A DNA stretch of 41,124 nucleotides from Actinomycetes bacterium (GTDB taxonomy: Bacteria; Actinomycetota; Actinomycetes; Actinomycetales; Microbacteriaceae): contig JAEWJX010000043.1 in NCBI GenBank assembly GCA_023386365.1, positions 1-41,124 of the forward strand, written 5' to 3'. This document shows, piece by piece, positions 16,232 through 23,383 of this stretch (its first letter is position 1; each line of letters begins with the position of its first letter). The notes under the pieces were generated by a model. That model ran no database searches, was not told where the DNA came from, and saw only the letters and a list, made by a program, of their open reading frames with translations. The position numbers and the translations under genes were made by a program.

Positions 16232-18252
16232 GCCTGCACCTCCTGGATGATGCGCACGGCCCCGGCGGGCACGGTGAGCAGGCCGTCGACGGCCTCCCCC
16301 GTGACGAGTTCGCGGCCTGCGGCGGGCAGCTCGGCACTTTCGGCCGAGTGGTTGATGACGAAGAGGAAGCTGCGGGTGCCGTCGGTGTCGCTGCGGCGGA
16401 CCACCTCGACCTCGGCTCCGGCGCCCGGCTCGGGCACGAGGCCGGCGTCGGCGACGACCCGGTTCGCGAGCGAGCGGTAGGCGTCGTCGTCGAGCACGGT
16501 GGCGAGATACCAGGCGGCGCCCGTCTCGGCGTGGCGGGTGATGGCAGGGCCGGCGGCGGACGGGCCGTCGACGAACTGGTCGATCACCTCGGCACCGGCG
16601 AGCGCGATCCGCTCCGACCAGAGGGTGGCGGTGGAGCCGGAGCTGAGGGTGAGGGTGGTGCCGGGTACCACGGGCGCGAACTCCTCCACGCGGATGCCGA
16701 GCATCTCGCGCAGCGGGCCCGGGTAGCCGCCGAGGTGCACCCGGTCGGTGCTGTCGACGATGCCGGTGTTGAAGGTGACGAACGCGGTGCCGCCGCCGTC
16801 GACGAATCGGGTGATCGCATCCGCGTCGGCCTCATCGAGGATGTGCAGGCTCGGGATGATGGCGAGACCGTAGCCGCTGAGGTCGGCGCCCGGCGCGACG
16901 ATGTCGACGGTGATGCCGGCGGCGCGGAAGGCGCGGTACGCGGCGTGCACCTGGCCGAGATACGTGACGGCTTCGCTGGGGCGCGGGTCGCCATCCGCAG
17001 CCCACCACGATTCCCAGCTGAAGACGAGTGCCGCATCCGCACGGGTACGGGTGCCGGGCAGGCCGTCGAGGCTGCGCAGCAGGCGGCCCAGTTCGAGCGC
17101 TTCGCGCCACTGGCGGGAGTCGGTACCGGCGTGCGGCACGAGCGCCGAGTGGAACTTCTCGGAACCCTGCGCGGAGGCGCGCCACTGGAAGAAGCAGATG
17201 GAGTCGGCGCCGCGGGCGACGTGCGAGGCCGCCGCACGCAGGAGCCCGCCGGGTTCGCGGGCCGGGTTGTATGGCTGCCAGTTGACGGCGCCCGGCGAGG
17301 TCTCCATCAGCATCCACGGCTCGCCCTGCGCGAGGCCGCGGGTGAGGTCGGCGGCGAACGCGAGTTCGGCGATCGGGTCGCCGAGGCGGTGGTCGAGGTA
17401 GTGGTCGTTGGCGATGAGGTCCATCTCGGGCGCCCACCGCCAGTAGTCGAGGTTGCGGATGTGCGCCGTGACCATGAAGTTCGTGGTGATGGGTGCGTCG
17501 CTGCGTTCGCGGATGACGGCGGCCTCGGCGCGGTAATACTCGAGCAGCTGCTCGGAGCTGAACCGCTGGAAGTCGAGCACCTGGCCGGGGTTGCGGAACG
17601 AGAGGGTCTGCAGCGGGGTGAGGATCTGGTCCCACCCGCTGTAGCGCTGGCTCCAGAAGCTGGTGCCCCAGGCGCTGTTGAGGGCGTCGAGGGTCTCATA
17701 GCGGGCTTCGAGCCAGGCGCGGAAGGCGTCGGCGGTGGTGCCGCAGTAGCAGAGTGCGTTGTGGCATCCGAGTTCGTTCGACACGTGCCAGAGGGCCACC
17801 GCGGGGTGCTGGCCGTAGCGTTCGGCGACGCGGGTGGTGAGCTCAAGCGCGTAGGCGCGGAACACGGGCGAGCTGGGGCACCAGGCTTGGCGGCCACCCG
17901 GGTAGCGGGTGGTGCCGTCGGATGCTGCGGGCAGGATCTCGGGGTGCAGTGTGGTGAGCCACGGCGGGGCGGAGGCCGTGCCGGTGCCGAGGTTCACGCG
18001 GATGCCGGCGGCGTGCAGCAGGCCGATGATCGTGTCGAGGCCGTCGAAGTCGTAGACACCCTTCGCCGGGTTGATGTCGGCCCAGCCGAAGATGTTGATC
18101 GCCACGATGCCCACACCGAGCTCGCGCATGAGGGCGATGTCGTCGACCCAGACCTCGCGCGGCCACTGCTCGGGGTTGTAGTCGCAGCCCAGGAGGATGC
18201 CGTCGGGGTTGAACACCGATCGGGTTCCGGTGGGCTGCGACGCGGCCTGCAT
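16228..18252 (-). CDS. GH42 beta-galactosidase
   Basis: Predicted 674-aa cytoplasmic enzyme hydrolysing terminal beta-D-galactosides. GH42 features: LLGCDYNPEQWP (20-31), acid/base Glu160 in WHVSNELG, nucleophile Glu317 in MLMETSPG. Cys125, Cys163, Cys168 and Cys170 match the four-cysteine zinc site known in several GH42 enzymes. The catalytic TIM barrel is followed by the trimerisation and beta domains; the length is normal and there is no signal peptide. ATG 18252 has GAGGAG 8 nt upstream. First gene of the operon, transcribed from the promoter at 18343-18372 with two palindromic operators. Substrates are probably short galacto-oligosaccharides brought in by the linked importer, since GH42 enzymes often prefer these to lactose. 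Confidence 0.95.
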   Translation of the reverse strand: MQAASQPTGTRSVFNPDGILLGCDYNPEQWPREVWVDDIALMRELGVGIVAINIFGWADINPAKGVYDFDGLDTIIGLLHAAGIRVNLGTGTASAPPWLTTLHPEILPAASDGTTRYPGGRQAWCPSSPVFRAYALELTTRVAERYGQHPAVALWHVSNELGCHNALCYCGTTADAFRAWLEARYETLDALNSAWGTSFWSQRYSGWDQILTPLQTLSFRNPGQVLDFQRFSSEQLLEYYRAEAAVIRERSDAPITTNFMVTAHIRNLDYWRWAPEMDLIANDHYLDHRLGDPIAELAFAADLTRGLAQGEPWMLMETSPGAVNWQPYNPAREPGGLLRAAASHVARGADSICFFQWRASAQGSEKFHSALVPHAGTDSRQWREALELGRLLRSLDGLPGTRTRADAALVFSWESWWAADGDPRPSEAVTYLGQVHAAYRAFRAAGITVDIVAPGADLSGYGLAIIPSLHILDEADADAITRFVDGGGTAFVTFNTGIVDSTDRVHLGGYPGPLREMLGIRVEEFAPVVPGTTLTLSSGSTATLWSERIALAGAEVIDQFVDGPSAAGPAITRHAETGAAWYLATVLDDDAYRSLANRVVADAGLVPEPGAGAEVEVVRRSDTDGTRSFLFVINHSAESAELPAAGRELVTGEAVDGLLTVPAGAVRIIQEVQA

Positions 18253-18282
18253 GTCCGGGGCTCCTCGCTTCGTTGCGGACTA

Positions 18283-18343
18283 TGTGAACGTGCACACATG
18301 AGGTCGAACCGAAAGGGGTCAGGGTTTTGTGTGAACGTGCACA
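18283..18343. promoter_or_regulatory. Pair of LacI-type operators (TGTGNACGTNCACA)
   Basis: Two identical 14-bp sites, TGTGAACGTGCACA at 18283-18296 and 18330-18343, centres 47 bp apart. Each has dyad symmetry around ACGT. The second covers the end of the -10 box and the start of transcription of the GH42 operon; the first lies in the untranslated leader. Binding by the divergent LacI protein is inferred. Confidence 0.8.
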
Positions 18344-18372
18344 CACTAGGTGGGTTTTCTGCGACGTGTCAA
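18343..18372 (-). promoter_or_regulatory. Promoter of the GH42 operon
   Basis: On the minus strand a consensus -35 TTGACA (18367-18372) and -10 TAGTGT (18343-18348) are separated by 18 nt. The -10 overlaps the operator at 18330-18343, so repression by blocking polymerase is expected. Confidence 0.75.
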
Positions 18373-18410
18373 ACGGAGGCGGCGATTGCCCCCACAACTA
18401 GGCTGATCGC

Positions 18411-19427
18411 GTGGTCACCCCTCCCCTGCATCCGAAGCGCGCGACCGTGCACGACGTCGCCCGGGTGGCCGGGGTTTCGCGGGGCACGGTGAGCCGACTG
18501 CTGAACGGCAAGATGTACGTCTCGGCCGAGGCGCGGGAAGCGATCGAGGAGGCGATCCGCGAGGTCGGCTACGTGCCGAACACGGCGGCCCGCAACCTGG
18601 TGCGGCAGCGCACGCAGGCAGTCGGGTTCATCGTGCACGAGCCGCATTCGCTGTTCCTCGAGGACCCGAACATCGGCGCCATCATGCTCGGCGCGAACGC
18701 GGCGCTTTCGGAGGCGGACTACCAGATGGTGTGCCTCGTGATCGACTCGCAGCGCGACACGGATCGGGTGGCCCGGTACCTGAACGGCGGGTTCGTCGAC
18801 GGCGCGATCATCATCTCGGCGCGCACCGAAGACCCGATCACCTCGATCGTGCAGAGCCTGCGCCTGCCGGTGGCGTTCGTCGGTCACCCGCCGGGCGTCG
18901 AGGCGTCGTGGGTGGGTGTCGACAACGTCGGCGCCGCCCGGGATGTGGTGGAGCGGCTGCTGCAGACCGGTCGCCGGCGTGTGGGCATGATCGCTGCGGC
19001 TTTGGACCGCGACTCGGGTGCCGACCGGTTGGAGGGGTACCGGGCGGCAATGGGCTCCTCGTTCGATCCTGCGCTCGTGGAAGAGGTGCCGCTGTACGCG
19101 TTCTCGGCCGGGGTTTCGGGGATGCGGGCGCTGCTCGAGCGCGTGCCGGATCTCGATGGGGTGTTCGCCGCGTCGGATGCGGTGGCCGCCGGCGCGATCG
19201 AGACGCTGCGCGCGATGGGTCGCCGGGTGCCTGAGGATGTGGGCATCGTCGGTTTCGACGACTCCGCGTGGGCGCTCCGCACCGACCCCCCGCTCTCCAC
19301 CGTCTCGCAGCCGGCCGCCGCTCTCGGCTCCGCCGCCGCGGGCGAGGTGCTGTCGCAGCTCGCCGGTGTCGCCCCGGAGGGCGGCATCGTGCTGGAGACC
19401 CCGATCGTGTGGCGCGGTTCCGCCTGA
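18411..19427 (+). CDS. LacI-family regulator of the galactoside operon
   Basis: Predicted 338-aa repressor. N-terminal helix-turn-helix TVHDVARVAGVSRGTVSRLLNGKMYVS (about 12-38) and a sugar-binding sensor domain ending with VGIVGFDDSAWALRTDPPLSTVSQPA. The start is GTG 18411; no SD is present, but TAGGCT (18399-18404) stands 6 nt before it, so the mRNA is probably leaderless. It is divergent from the GH42 gene and shares the region holding the two TGTGNACGTNCACA operators. The effector is likely galactose, allolactose or a galactobiose-like sugar (inference). It ends 5 nt before a hairpin repeat that may act as its terminator. Confidence 0.92.
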   Translation: MVTPPLHPKRATVHDVARVAGVSRGTVSRLLNGKMYVSAEAREAIEEAIREVGYVPNTAARNLVRQRTQAVGFIVHEPHSLFLEDPNIGAIMLGANAALSEADYQMVCLVIDSQRDTDRVARYLNGGFVDGAIIISARTEDPITSIVQSLRLPVAFVGHPPGVEASWVGVDNVGAARDVVERLLQTGRRRVGMIAAALDRDSGADRLEGYRAAMGSSFDPALVEEVPLYAFSAGVSGMRALLERVPDLDGVFAASDAVAAGAIETLRAMGRRVPEDVGIVGFDDSAWALRTDPPLSTVSQPAAALGSAAAGEVLSQLAGVAPEGGIVLETPIVWRGSA

Positions 19428-19431
19428 AGCC

Positions 19432-19472
19432 GGTTGAGTAGCGCCGCGCGGAGCGCGACGCGTGTCGAAACC
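19432..19472. repeat. Intergenic hairpin repeat, copy 4
   Basis: GGTTGAGTAGCGCCGCGC through GCGACGCGTGTCGAAACC, filling the 51-bp gap between two convergent genes (stops at 19427 and 19479), where it could terminate both transcripts. Confidence 0.8.
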
Positions 19473-19478
19473 CCGCCG

Positions 19479-20150
19479 CTACTCCCCCTTCGGCGAAGGA
19501 TTGATCGGCCGGTACTCCCGCCAGTGCCGCATGTACCCGCGCTGCCCACTCACGCCCGCCGCGACACAGAACACCACCGCGACGACCCCACCGACGACGA
19601 ACGTGACCCACGCATCCGCCCCCGCCGTCAGCGAGATCGCTGACGCGAGCAACCCGAGCAGGATGGCGTTGACGACGATGATCAGCACCATGCTGCTCCC
19701 CATGAGGTGGGATGCCGTCGAACGGGTGCCGAAGAAGTCGTAGGTGCGCACGCTGCCGGCTTCGTCGTCGTGGCTGGAGGCCATGAGGTACGGCCGGATG
19801 CCGGGGTCGAGTTCGACGTAGGCGGCCCGCATCCGGTTCATGGCGAGCACGTACATGAGGTCCTCGGTGCCGACGTTGATGACGCGCACCTGGGTGAGTT
19901 GGCCGATGATGACGACGATCGCCAGCACGGCGATGGCGGATGGGCCGAACATGCCGCCGAAGTCGGTGGCGTTGCCGATGAGGGCGATGCTGACGAGCCC
20001 TGCGGAGAACAGGGTGAGGAAGATGGTGATGCGGGTGAGCACCTCACTTTGGGCGGTGCTGCGGGCGGCGAGGAGCCCCCAGTGCTCGGTGGCGAGCAGT
20101 TGGGCGCGGACGGATGCGGGGGGCTGCGGTGGCAGCGTCGGTGCGGCCAT
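19479..20150 (-). CDS. Membrane protein of unknown function, four helices
   Basis: Predicted 223-aa membrane protein. A soluble N-terminus with QLLATEHWGLLAARSTAQSEVLTRI is followed by two close helices (about 48-90), a cytoplasmic region of about 60 residues containing DDEAGSVRTYDFFGTRST, two more helices and a basic tail GQRGYMRHWREYRPINP. No known catalytic motif is seen. The ATG at 20150 begins MAAPTLPPQPP; longer frames would translate the intergenic repeat. A frameshifted remnant of the last third of a paralogue lies at 25852-25990, which shows that the genome had at least two copies. Confidence 0.75.
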   Translation of the reverse strand: MAAPTLPPQPPASVRAQLLATEHWGLLAARSTAQSEVLTRITIFLTLFSAGLVSIALIGNATDFGGMFGPSAIAVLAIVVIIGQLTQVRVINVGTEDLMYVLAMNRMRAAYVELDPGIRPYLMASSHDDEAGSVRTYDFFGTRSTASHLMGSSMVLIIVVNAILLGLLASAISLTAGADAWVTFVVGGVVAVVFCVAAGVSGQRGYMRHWREYRPINPSPKGE

Positions 20151-20188
20151 GCGACCAGTGTGCTCGCGGTGCCGCCGCCCCTCAAGTC

Positions 20189-20254
20189 GGTTGAGTAGCG
20201 CCGCACCCAAGCCGGTTGAGTAGCGCCGTGCGAAGCGCGACGCGTGTCGAAACC
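20189..20254. repeat. Intergenic hairpin repeat, copy 5 plus half copy
   Basis: A half copy (GGTTGAGTAGCGCCGCACC, from 20189) is followed directly by a full copy (20214-20254), giving a tandem one-and-a-half element between the two membrane-protein genes. Confidence 0.8.
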
Positions 20255-20261
20255 AGCGCCA

Positions 20262-21074
20262 CTAGTCCGTAGGCCGCATCAGCCGCAGAATCTTCACGAC
20301 TACCGCACCCGCCAGCACGACGACGGCAACGATCGCAGCCGTCACCCCGATCCCGACGCTCTCCGGCTCACCCGTGATCCGCGCGACGGCAACCCAGCTC
20401 AACCCCCACGCGATCGCAAGCGCCGGAGCAATCCGCCCACCGCTCACCACGGAGATCGCCAGCCCGACCACCCCGACGACGACGAGCACGGCGATCCCCC
20501 ATCCGGTGGCCGCATCCGCCCAGCTTTCGGGCGCCACCTGTGTGAGCCACGCGGTGATGTTGGCGACGGTGGCGAGCGTGACCCAGCCGAGGTGCAGCCC
20601 GGTGACCCCGTCGATGAGCAGCGCATCCGCGACGCCGTCGCCGCTGACGCGGGTGAGCACGCTGATGCGGAACGTAACGCCCAGCGCGATCAGCAGCACG
20701 ATGATCGCGATGACGGTGGCGATGAGGGTGGTGAACTGGGCCATGACCAGCCACAACCCGTTGAGCACCATGGTGAGTGCGATCCACCATCCGATGGCGC
20801 GTTGCCGGTCACGGGTGCGTTGGCCGGGCAGCGCCTGCCACACCGCGTAGGCGAGGAGGCCGAGGTAGATGGCGCTCCAGATCTGGAACGCGGGGCTCGC
20901 CGGCGCCAGGTAGGAGCCGTCTTCGTCGAGCGCGCCGCCCTGAAGGTCTTGCACGGCGGTGCCGCCGAGGAGCCCGGTGCCGACCATTGCGGCGATGATC
21001 ATGAAGACGGCGGCCGAGATGACTGCGATCTGCCGGGCGAGGTCGTTGGGGCGGGACTGCTGAGTGTCCGTCAT
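20262..21074 (-). CDS. TspO/MBR-like membrane protein
   Basis: Predicted 270-aa membrane protein with about eight hydrophobic segments. The middle part, APASPAFQIWSAIYLGLLAYAVWQALP followed by LNGLWLVMAQFTTL, resembles the TspO/MBR (tryptophan-rich sensory protein) pattern, though it is longer than the usual 160 residues and has extra helices at the C-terminal end. TspO proteins bind tetrapyrroles or cholesterol; the role here is unknown. ATG 21074 has no SD; TACCGT (21081-21086) is 6 nt upstream, suggesting a leaderless mRNA. The upstream open frame translates a hairpin repeat and is excluded. Confidence 0.72.
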   Translation of the reverse strand: MTDTQQSRPNDLARQIAVISAAVFMIIAAMVGTGLLGGTAVQDLQGGALDEDGSYLAPASPAFQIWSAIYLGLLAYAVWQALPGQRTRDRQRAIGWWIALTMVLNGLWLVMAQFTTLIATVIAIIVLLIALGVTFRISVLTRVSGDGVADALLIDGVTGLHLGWVTLATVANITAWLTQVAPESWADAATGWGIAVLVVVGVVGLAISVVSGGRIAPALAIAWGLSWVAVARITGEPESVGIGVTAAIVAVVVLAGAVVVKILRLMRPTD

Positions 21075-21133
21075 GGTTCGACGGTACGTGGCGGCGGCGG
21101 ATGTGGCGCGGGCCTTGACAGGGGCTCCCTCGC

Positions 21134-21175
21134 CGGTTGAGTAGCGACGCCCGCAGGGCGCCGCGTGTCGAAACC
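21134..21175. repeat. Intergenic hairpin repeat, copy 6
   Basis: 42-bp copy from GGTTGAGTAGCGACGC to CGCGTGTCGAAACC. It ends 3 bp before the operator of the MazEF-like pair. Confidence 0.8.
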
Positions 21176-21178
21176 CCC

Positions 21179-21211
21179 GCGGTAGCATACTCGTTGCTAC
21201 CGCGGTAGCAT
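21179..21211 (+). promoter_or_regulatory. Operator and -10 box of the MazEF-like pair
   Basis: Perfect inverted repeat GCGGTAGCA (21179-21187) and TGCTACCGC (21195-21203), spacer 7, followed by a third half-site GGTAGCA (21204-21210). The last one contains TAGCAT (21206-21211), 6 nt before the antitoxin ATG, so the operator and -10 box coincide. This is the layout expected for autoregulation by a ribbon-helix-helix antitoxin. Confidence 0.75.
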
Positions 21212-21217
21212 CGCCGC

Positions 21218-21436
21218 ATGCCCACGACGAAGGTGAGCGTCAGCCTCACCGACGCAGATCTCTCGTACCTCGACACGCAGACCCTCTCCGGCCGATACCC
21301 GAGCCGCTCCGCTGCTCTGCACGACGCCATCCGCAAGCTTCGCGAGAGCGAACTCGCCGACGCGTACGCAGAGGCGTTCTCGGAGTGGGATGAGGACGCC
21401 TGGGATGCGGCCGTCGGCGATGGGCTCACCGCGTGA
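21218..21436 (+). CDS. Ribbon-helix-helix antitoxin
   Basis: Predicted 72-aa antitoxin. The N-terminus TTKVSVSLTDADLSYLDTQ...YPSRSAALHDAIRKLRE is a ribbon-helix-helix DNA-binding fold: one beta strand, then two helices. The acidic tail (about 45-72, EWDEDAWDAAVGDG) should wrap the toxin. Its stop overlaps the toxin start as GTGA, giving coupled translation. TAGCAT lies 6 nt before the ATG, so the mRNA is likely leaderless. It probably binds the GGTAGCA repeats upstream. Confidence 0.88.
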   Translation: MPTTKVSVSLTDADLSYLDTQTLSGRYPSRSAALHDAIRKLRESELADAYAEAFSEWDEDAWDAAVGDGLTA

Positions 21437-21801
21437 GCCGTGATGCGGCCGTGCTTCTTCGGCGCGGGGCGATCGTGATGGTCTCGTTCGACCCGGCTAC
21501 GGGGTCGGAGGCCGCGAAGGTACGCCCGGCCGTGATCGTGAGCAACAACACCGCCAACGCGGCCGCGACGCGAGCCGGCGGGGTGGTCACGGTCGTTCCG
21601 GTCACCAGCAACATCTCCCGTGTGTATCCGTTCCAGGTCCTGTTGCCCGCCGCATCCACGGGACTCCCCCGCGATTCGAAGGCGCAGGCTGAGCAACTGC
21701 GTTCGGTGTCGGTGACCCGGATCACGGACGCCGCAGGCTGGCTCACCACTGAGCTCATGCACGAGCTCGACGACGCGGTGCGGGTGCATCTGGCGCTGTG
21801 A
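21433..21801 (+). CDS. mazF: MazF/PemK-family mRNA interferase toxin
   Basis: Predicted 122-aa toxin. RRGAIVMVSFDPATGSEAAKVRPAVIVSNN carries the MazF signature (basic loop, G-x-E, then KxRPAVIVSN), and the downstream VTVVPVTSNISRVYPFQVLL is the second conserved strand pair, with Thr/Ser at the known active-site position. MazF proteins cut single-stranded RNA at short sequences; the specificity here is unknown. GTG 21433 overlaps the antitoxin stop by 4 nt. Length is typical. Confidence 0.9.
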   Translation: MSRDAAVLLRRGAIVMVSFDPATGSEAAKVRPAVIVSNNTANAAATRAGGVVTVVPVTSNISRVYPFQVLLPAASTGLPRDSKAQAEQLRSVSVTRITDAAGWLTTELMHELDDAVRVHLAL

Positions 21802-21861
21802 GGCTCAGGGCACCCGAACGCGGGCTGCCGATGCCATCGAGTTCTCGTCCATGCTGCATGG

Positions 21862-22791
21862 ATGCGCAGAGCAGGGCACGTGGTTCGAGATCTCACGGAA
21901 CACGCGCCCGCTCACTCGTTGATCGTGAAGCTTCTGACCGAGTGGGATGCGGGCCGCATTCGTCTCGGAAGCACTCCAGGCGAAGTCGTCATCGATGATG
22001 AGTCGCGCGGATGGTACTGGGGAGTGCTCGGGGAGAGGAAGGTTGCCGAGGTACTCGGCTACCTCGGCCCAGACACGACAGTTCTCCACTCTGTTCCGAT
22101 CGGCGCGCAGGGCGCTGACGTCGATCACCTGGTGATCGGTCCGGGTGGCGTCTTCACTATCAACACCAAGTACCACTCGGGCGCTTCGATCTGGACAGCC
22201 GGCTACGGCTTGCAGGTCAACGGCACAAGCCGCGCGAAGTACCTTCGCAGCGCTGTGCGCGAGGCAGGCCAGGTGGAGAACAGGCTGTCGACGGCGGCAG
22301 GATTCGCGGTTCCCGTGTACCCGGTGTTGGCCTTTGTCGACCCGGGGAGCTTCCGCAAGACGGCCCCGAACTACGTCGATGGTGTGGAAGTGAGTGTCAC
22401 CACGGCCGACAGACTCCTTGAGGCGCTGACCAACAGACGCGAACTGAGCGATGAGCAAGTCGCGCGGGTCGCGCAGGTCGCGCGGGATGTGACCACCTGG
22501 CAGAAGGCGCCCCAGCCGACCGCGCCGGGCGAACATTTGGCTCGCGAGTTCGATGCCCTGCGCGAGGCACTCGGGCCCGCGCTCGATCCGCACGGAACGA
22601 CCAGAGCTCCCTACCGAGCGTCTAGAGCTCCCCGGGCTGGCCAGCGGAGCCGCCGACCCGTCACGCGAAGTCGGCGCGGGGTCGGCGAGCGGCTGGCCAT
22701 CGGATGCCTGGGGCTCCTGCTGATTCCGATCGCGTTCTTCGTGCTGTCTCAAGTGATGTCGGCTGTCATCACGGGGCTGGTGTCTCGCTGA
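21862..22791 (+). CDS. NERD-domain protein with C-terminal membrane helix
   Basis: Predicted 309-aa protein. Residues about 50-170 form a NERD (nuclease-related) domain: GERKVAEVLGYLG, then AQGADVDHLVIGPGGVFTINTKYH, where Asp and Lys are the PD-(D/E)xK-like pair. A basic linker (about 240-285, rich in R and P) leads to one membrane helix, RLAIGCLGLLLIPIAFFVLSQVM. NERD proteins are thought to act on nucleic acids and are common in defence-rich regions; a direct role is inference. No convincing SD precedes the ATG at 21862, and the start could be slightly different. It lies 60 nt after the toxin gene. Confidence 0.82.
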   Translation: MRRAGHVVRDLTEHAPAHSLIVKLLTEWDAGRIRLGSTPGEVVIDDESRGWYWGVLGERKVAEVLGYLGPDTTVLHSVPIGAQGADVDHLVIGPGGVFTINTKYHSGASIWTAGYGLQVNGTSRAKYLRSAVREAGQVENRLSTAAGFAVPVYPVLAFVDPGSFRKTAPNYVDGVEVSVTTADRLLEALTNRRELSDEQVARVAQVARDVTTWQKAPQPTAPGEHLAREFDALREALGPALDPHGTTRAPYRASRAPRAGQRSRRPVTRSRRGVGERLAIGCLGLLLIPIAFFVLSQVMSAVITGLVSR

Positions 22792-22811
22792 CTCCGTGAC
22801 CGAACCGAGAC

Positions 22812-22841
22812 TTGCACTCACCTTCCGCAACCCGATAGCGT
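22812..22841 (+). promoter_or_regulatory. Promoter of the 38-codon gene
   Basis: TTGCAC (22812-22817) and TAGCGT (22836-22841) are separated by 18 nt. Transcription would start near 22848, about 40 nt before the GTG start and 200 nt before the terminator. Confidence 0.5.
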
Positions 22842-22885
22842 CGCTCTCCTGCCCATCCGGGCGAGACCTCGATCAGGAGCCAACT

Positions 22886-23002
22886 GTGCGAACGAATCAC
22901 GAAACCTTCGCGGGTGTCCGCGGGTTCTCGCGCGCCCAGGCGACGGATCTTGCGAGCTACACCCAGCTCCTGCAGGATTCGGGGAGTGTGCACGACAGCT
23001 GA
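22886..23002 (+). CDS. Possible small protein, 38 aa
   Basis: Short frame with GTG start, sequence beginning VRTNHETFAGVRGFSRAQATD and ending in LLQDSGSVHDS. It is too short for similarity-based judgement, and I do not recognise it. In its favour: AGGAG lies 8 nt before the GTG, a promoter lies upstream, and a strong terminator begins 20 nt after the stop, so the unit is a self-contained gene of about 200 nt. The alternative is that the transcript is a small regulatory RNA and the frame is fortuitous. Confidence 0.4.
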   Translation: MRTNHETFAGVRGFSRAQATDLASYTQLLQDSGSVHDS

Positions 23003-23021
23003 CGAGCAGTCGCGCTTCACG

Positions 23022-23054
23022 CCCCGGTATCCACGCGATCCGGGGTTTTTTGTT
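23022..23054 (+). terminator. Rho-independent terminator
   Basis: Stem CCCCGG (23022-23027) with CCGGGG (23040-23045), extended by ATC/GAT around a 1-nt bulge, loop CACGC, followed by TTTTTTGTTT. It is the only classical stem plus T-run terminator I see in the window. Confidence 0.88.
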
Positions 23055-23084
23055 TGCCCGGATCACACCACCAACTGAAGACTT

Positions 23085-23310
23085 GGCGGCTCGCACGAGC
23101 CGCCGCATGAGGTAGGGCCTGAGCGGCCGGAGGCTGTTGCCCACCCGGTACCGCGCTTTCGGGCCCCCACCACGGGACTTTGGATCCTGACTGGCATACG
23201 CCGTTCGAGTCGGCAGGGTGTCCGCTCCCGCATCAGCCTCCACGTCGCTTTGCGCGGTCGGGTCGCGGTTCGCCGCGAGACCGCATCGCCCGCGGCTGGG
23301 AGTCGCGGGC
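23085..23310 (+). ncRNA. Structured leader with tRNA-like arms upstream of the SPFH gene
   Basis: This 330-nt gap between a terminator and the SPFH start holds several stable hairpins. GGCGGCTC/GAGCCGCC is at 23085-23104 with a 4-nt loop. A tRNA-like pair comes next: an anticodon-type arm at 23173-23189 (CGGGA, loop CTTTGGA, TCCTG; the triplet would be TTG) and a T-type arm at 23199-23215 (CGCCG, loop TTCGAGT, CGGCA). The T loop matches the conserved tRNA form. CACCC (23142-23146) can pair with GGGTG (23216-23220) as an acceptor-like stem. No good D arm and no CCA are seen, and the variable region is 9 nt. GCGGTC-TCGCGG-TTCG-CCGCGA-GACCGC folds at 23254-23284, and a nine-pair stem at 23288-23310. 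Not a normal tRNA gene; perhaps a tRNA-like RNA linked to the SPFH protein. Confidence 0.4.
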
Positions 23311-23383
23311 GCGGGCACCCATCCAGACGAGCCACATCCCATCACCACCATCCACCACCACATCTCCGGAGAGGAGAAACGAA

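Noticed and set aside
14409..16337. A single 642-codon minus-strand frame covering both permeases
   Set aside because: The first half is out of frame with the MalF-type permease; the real arrangement is two genes joined at TGATG (15314-15316).
16213..18492. A 759-codon open frame opposite the GH42 gene
   Set aside because: The GH42 catalytic and zinc residues are all in the minus-strand frame; the plus frame has no recognisable domain.
20151..21188. Upstream extensions of the two membrane proteins (starts at 20210 and 21188) and of the hydrolase (8793)
   Set aside because: The extra residues contain LLNR-type translations of the hairpin repeats or cover promoter -10 boxes.
21798..21998. A 66-codon plus-strand frame after the toxin gene
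   Set aside because: Overlaps the start of the NERD gene in another frame and has random-looking R/S/P-rich sequence.
23140..23223. A canonical tRNA-Gln(TTG) gene
   Set aside because: Anticodon and T arms fit, but the D arm, T8, variable loop length and the last two acceptor pairs do not, and CCA is missing; kept only as a tRNA-like element.
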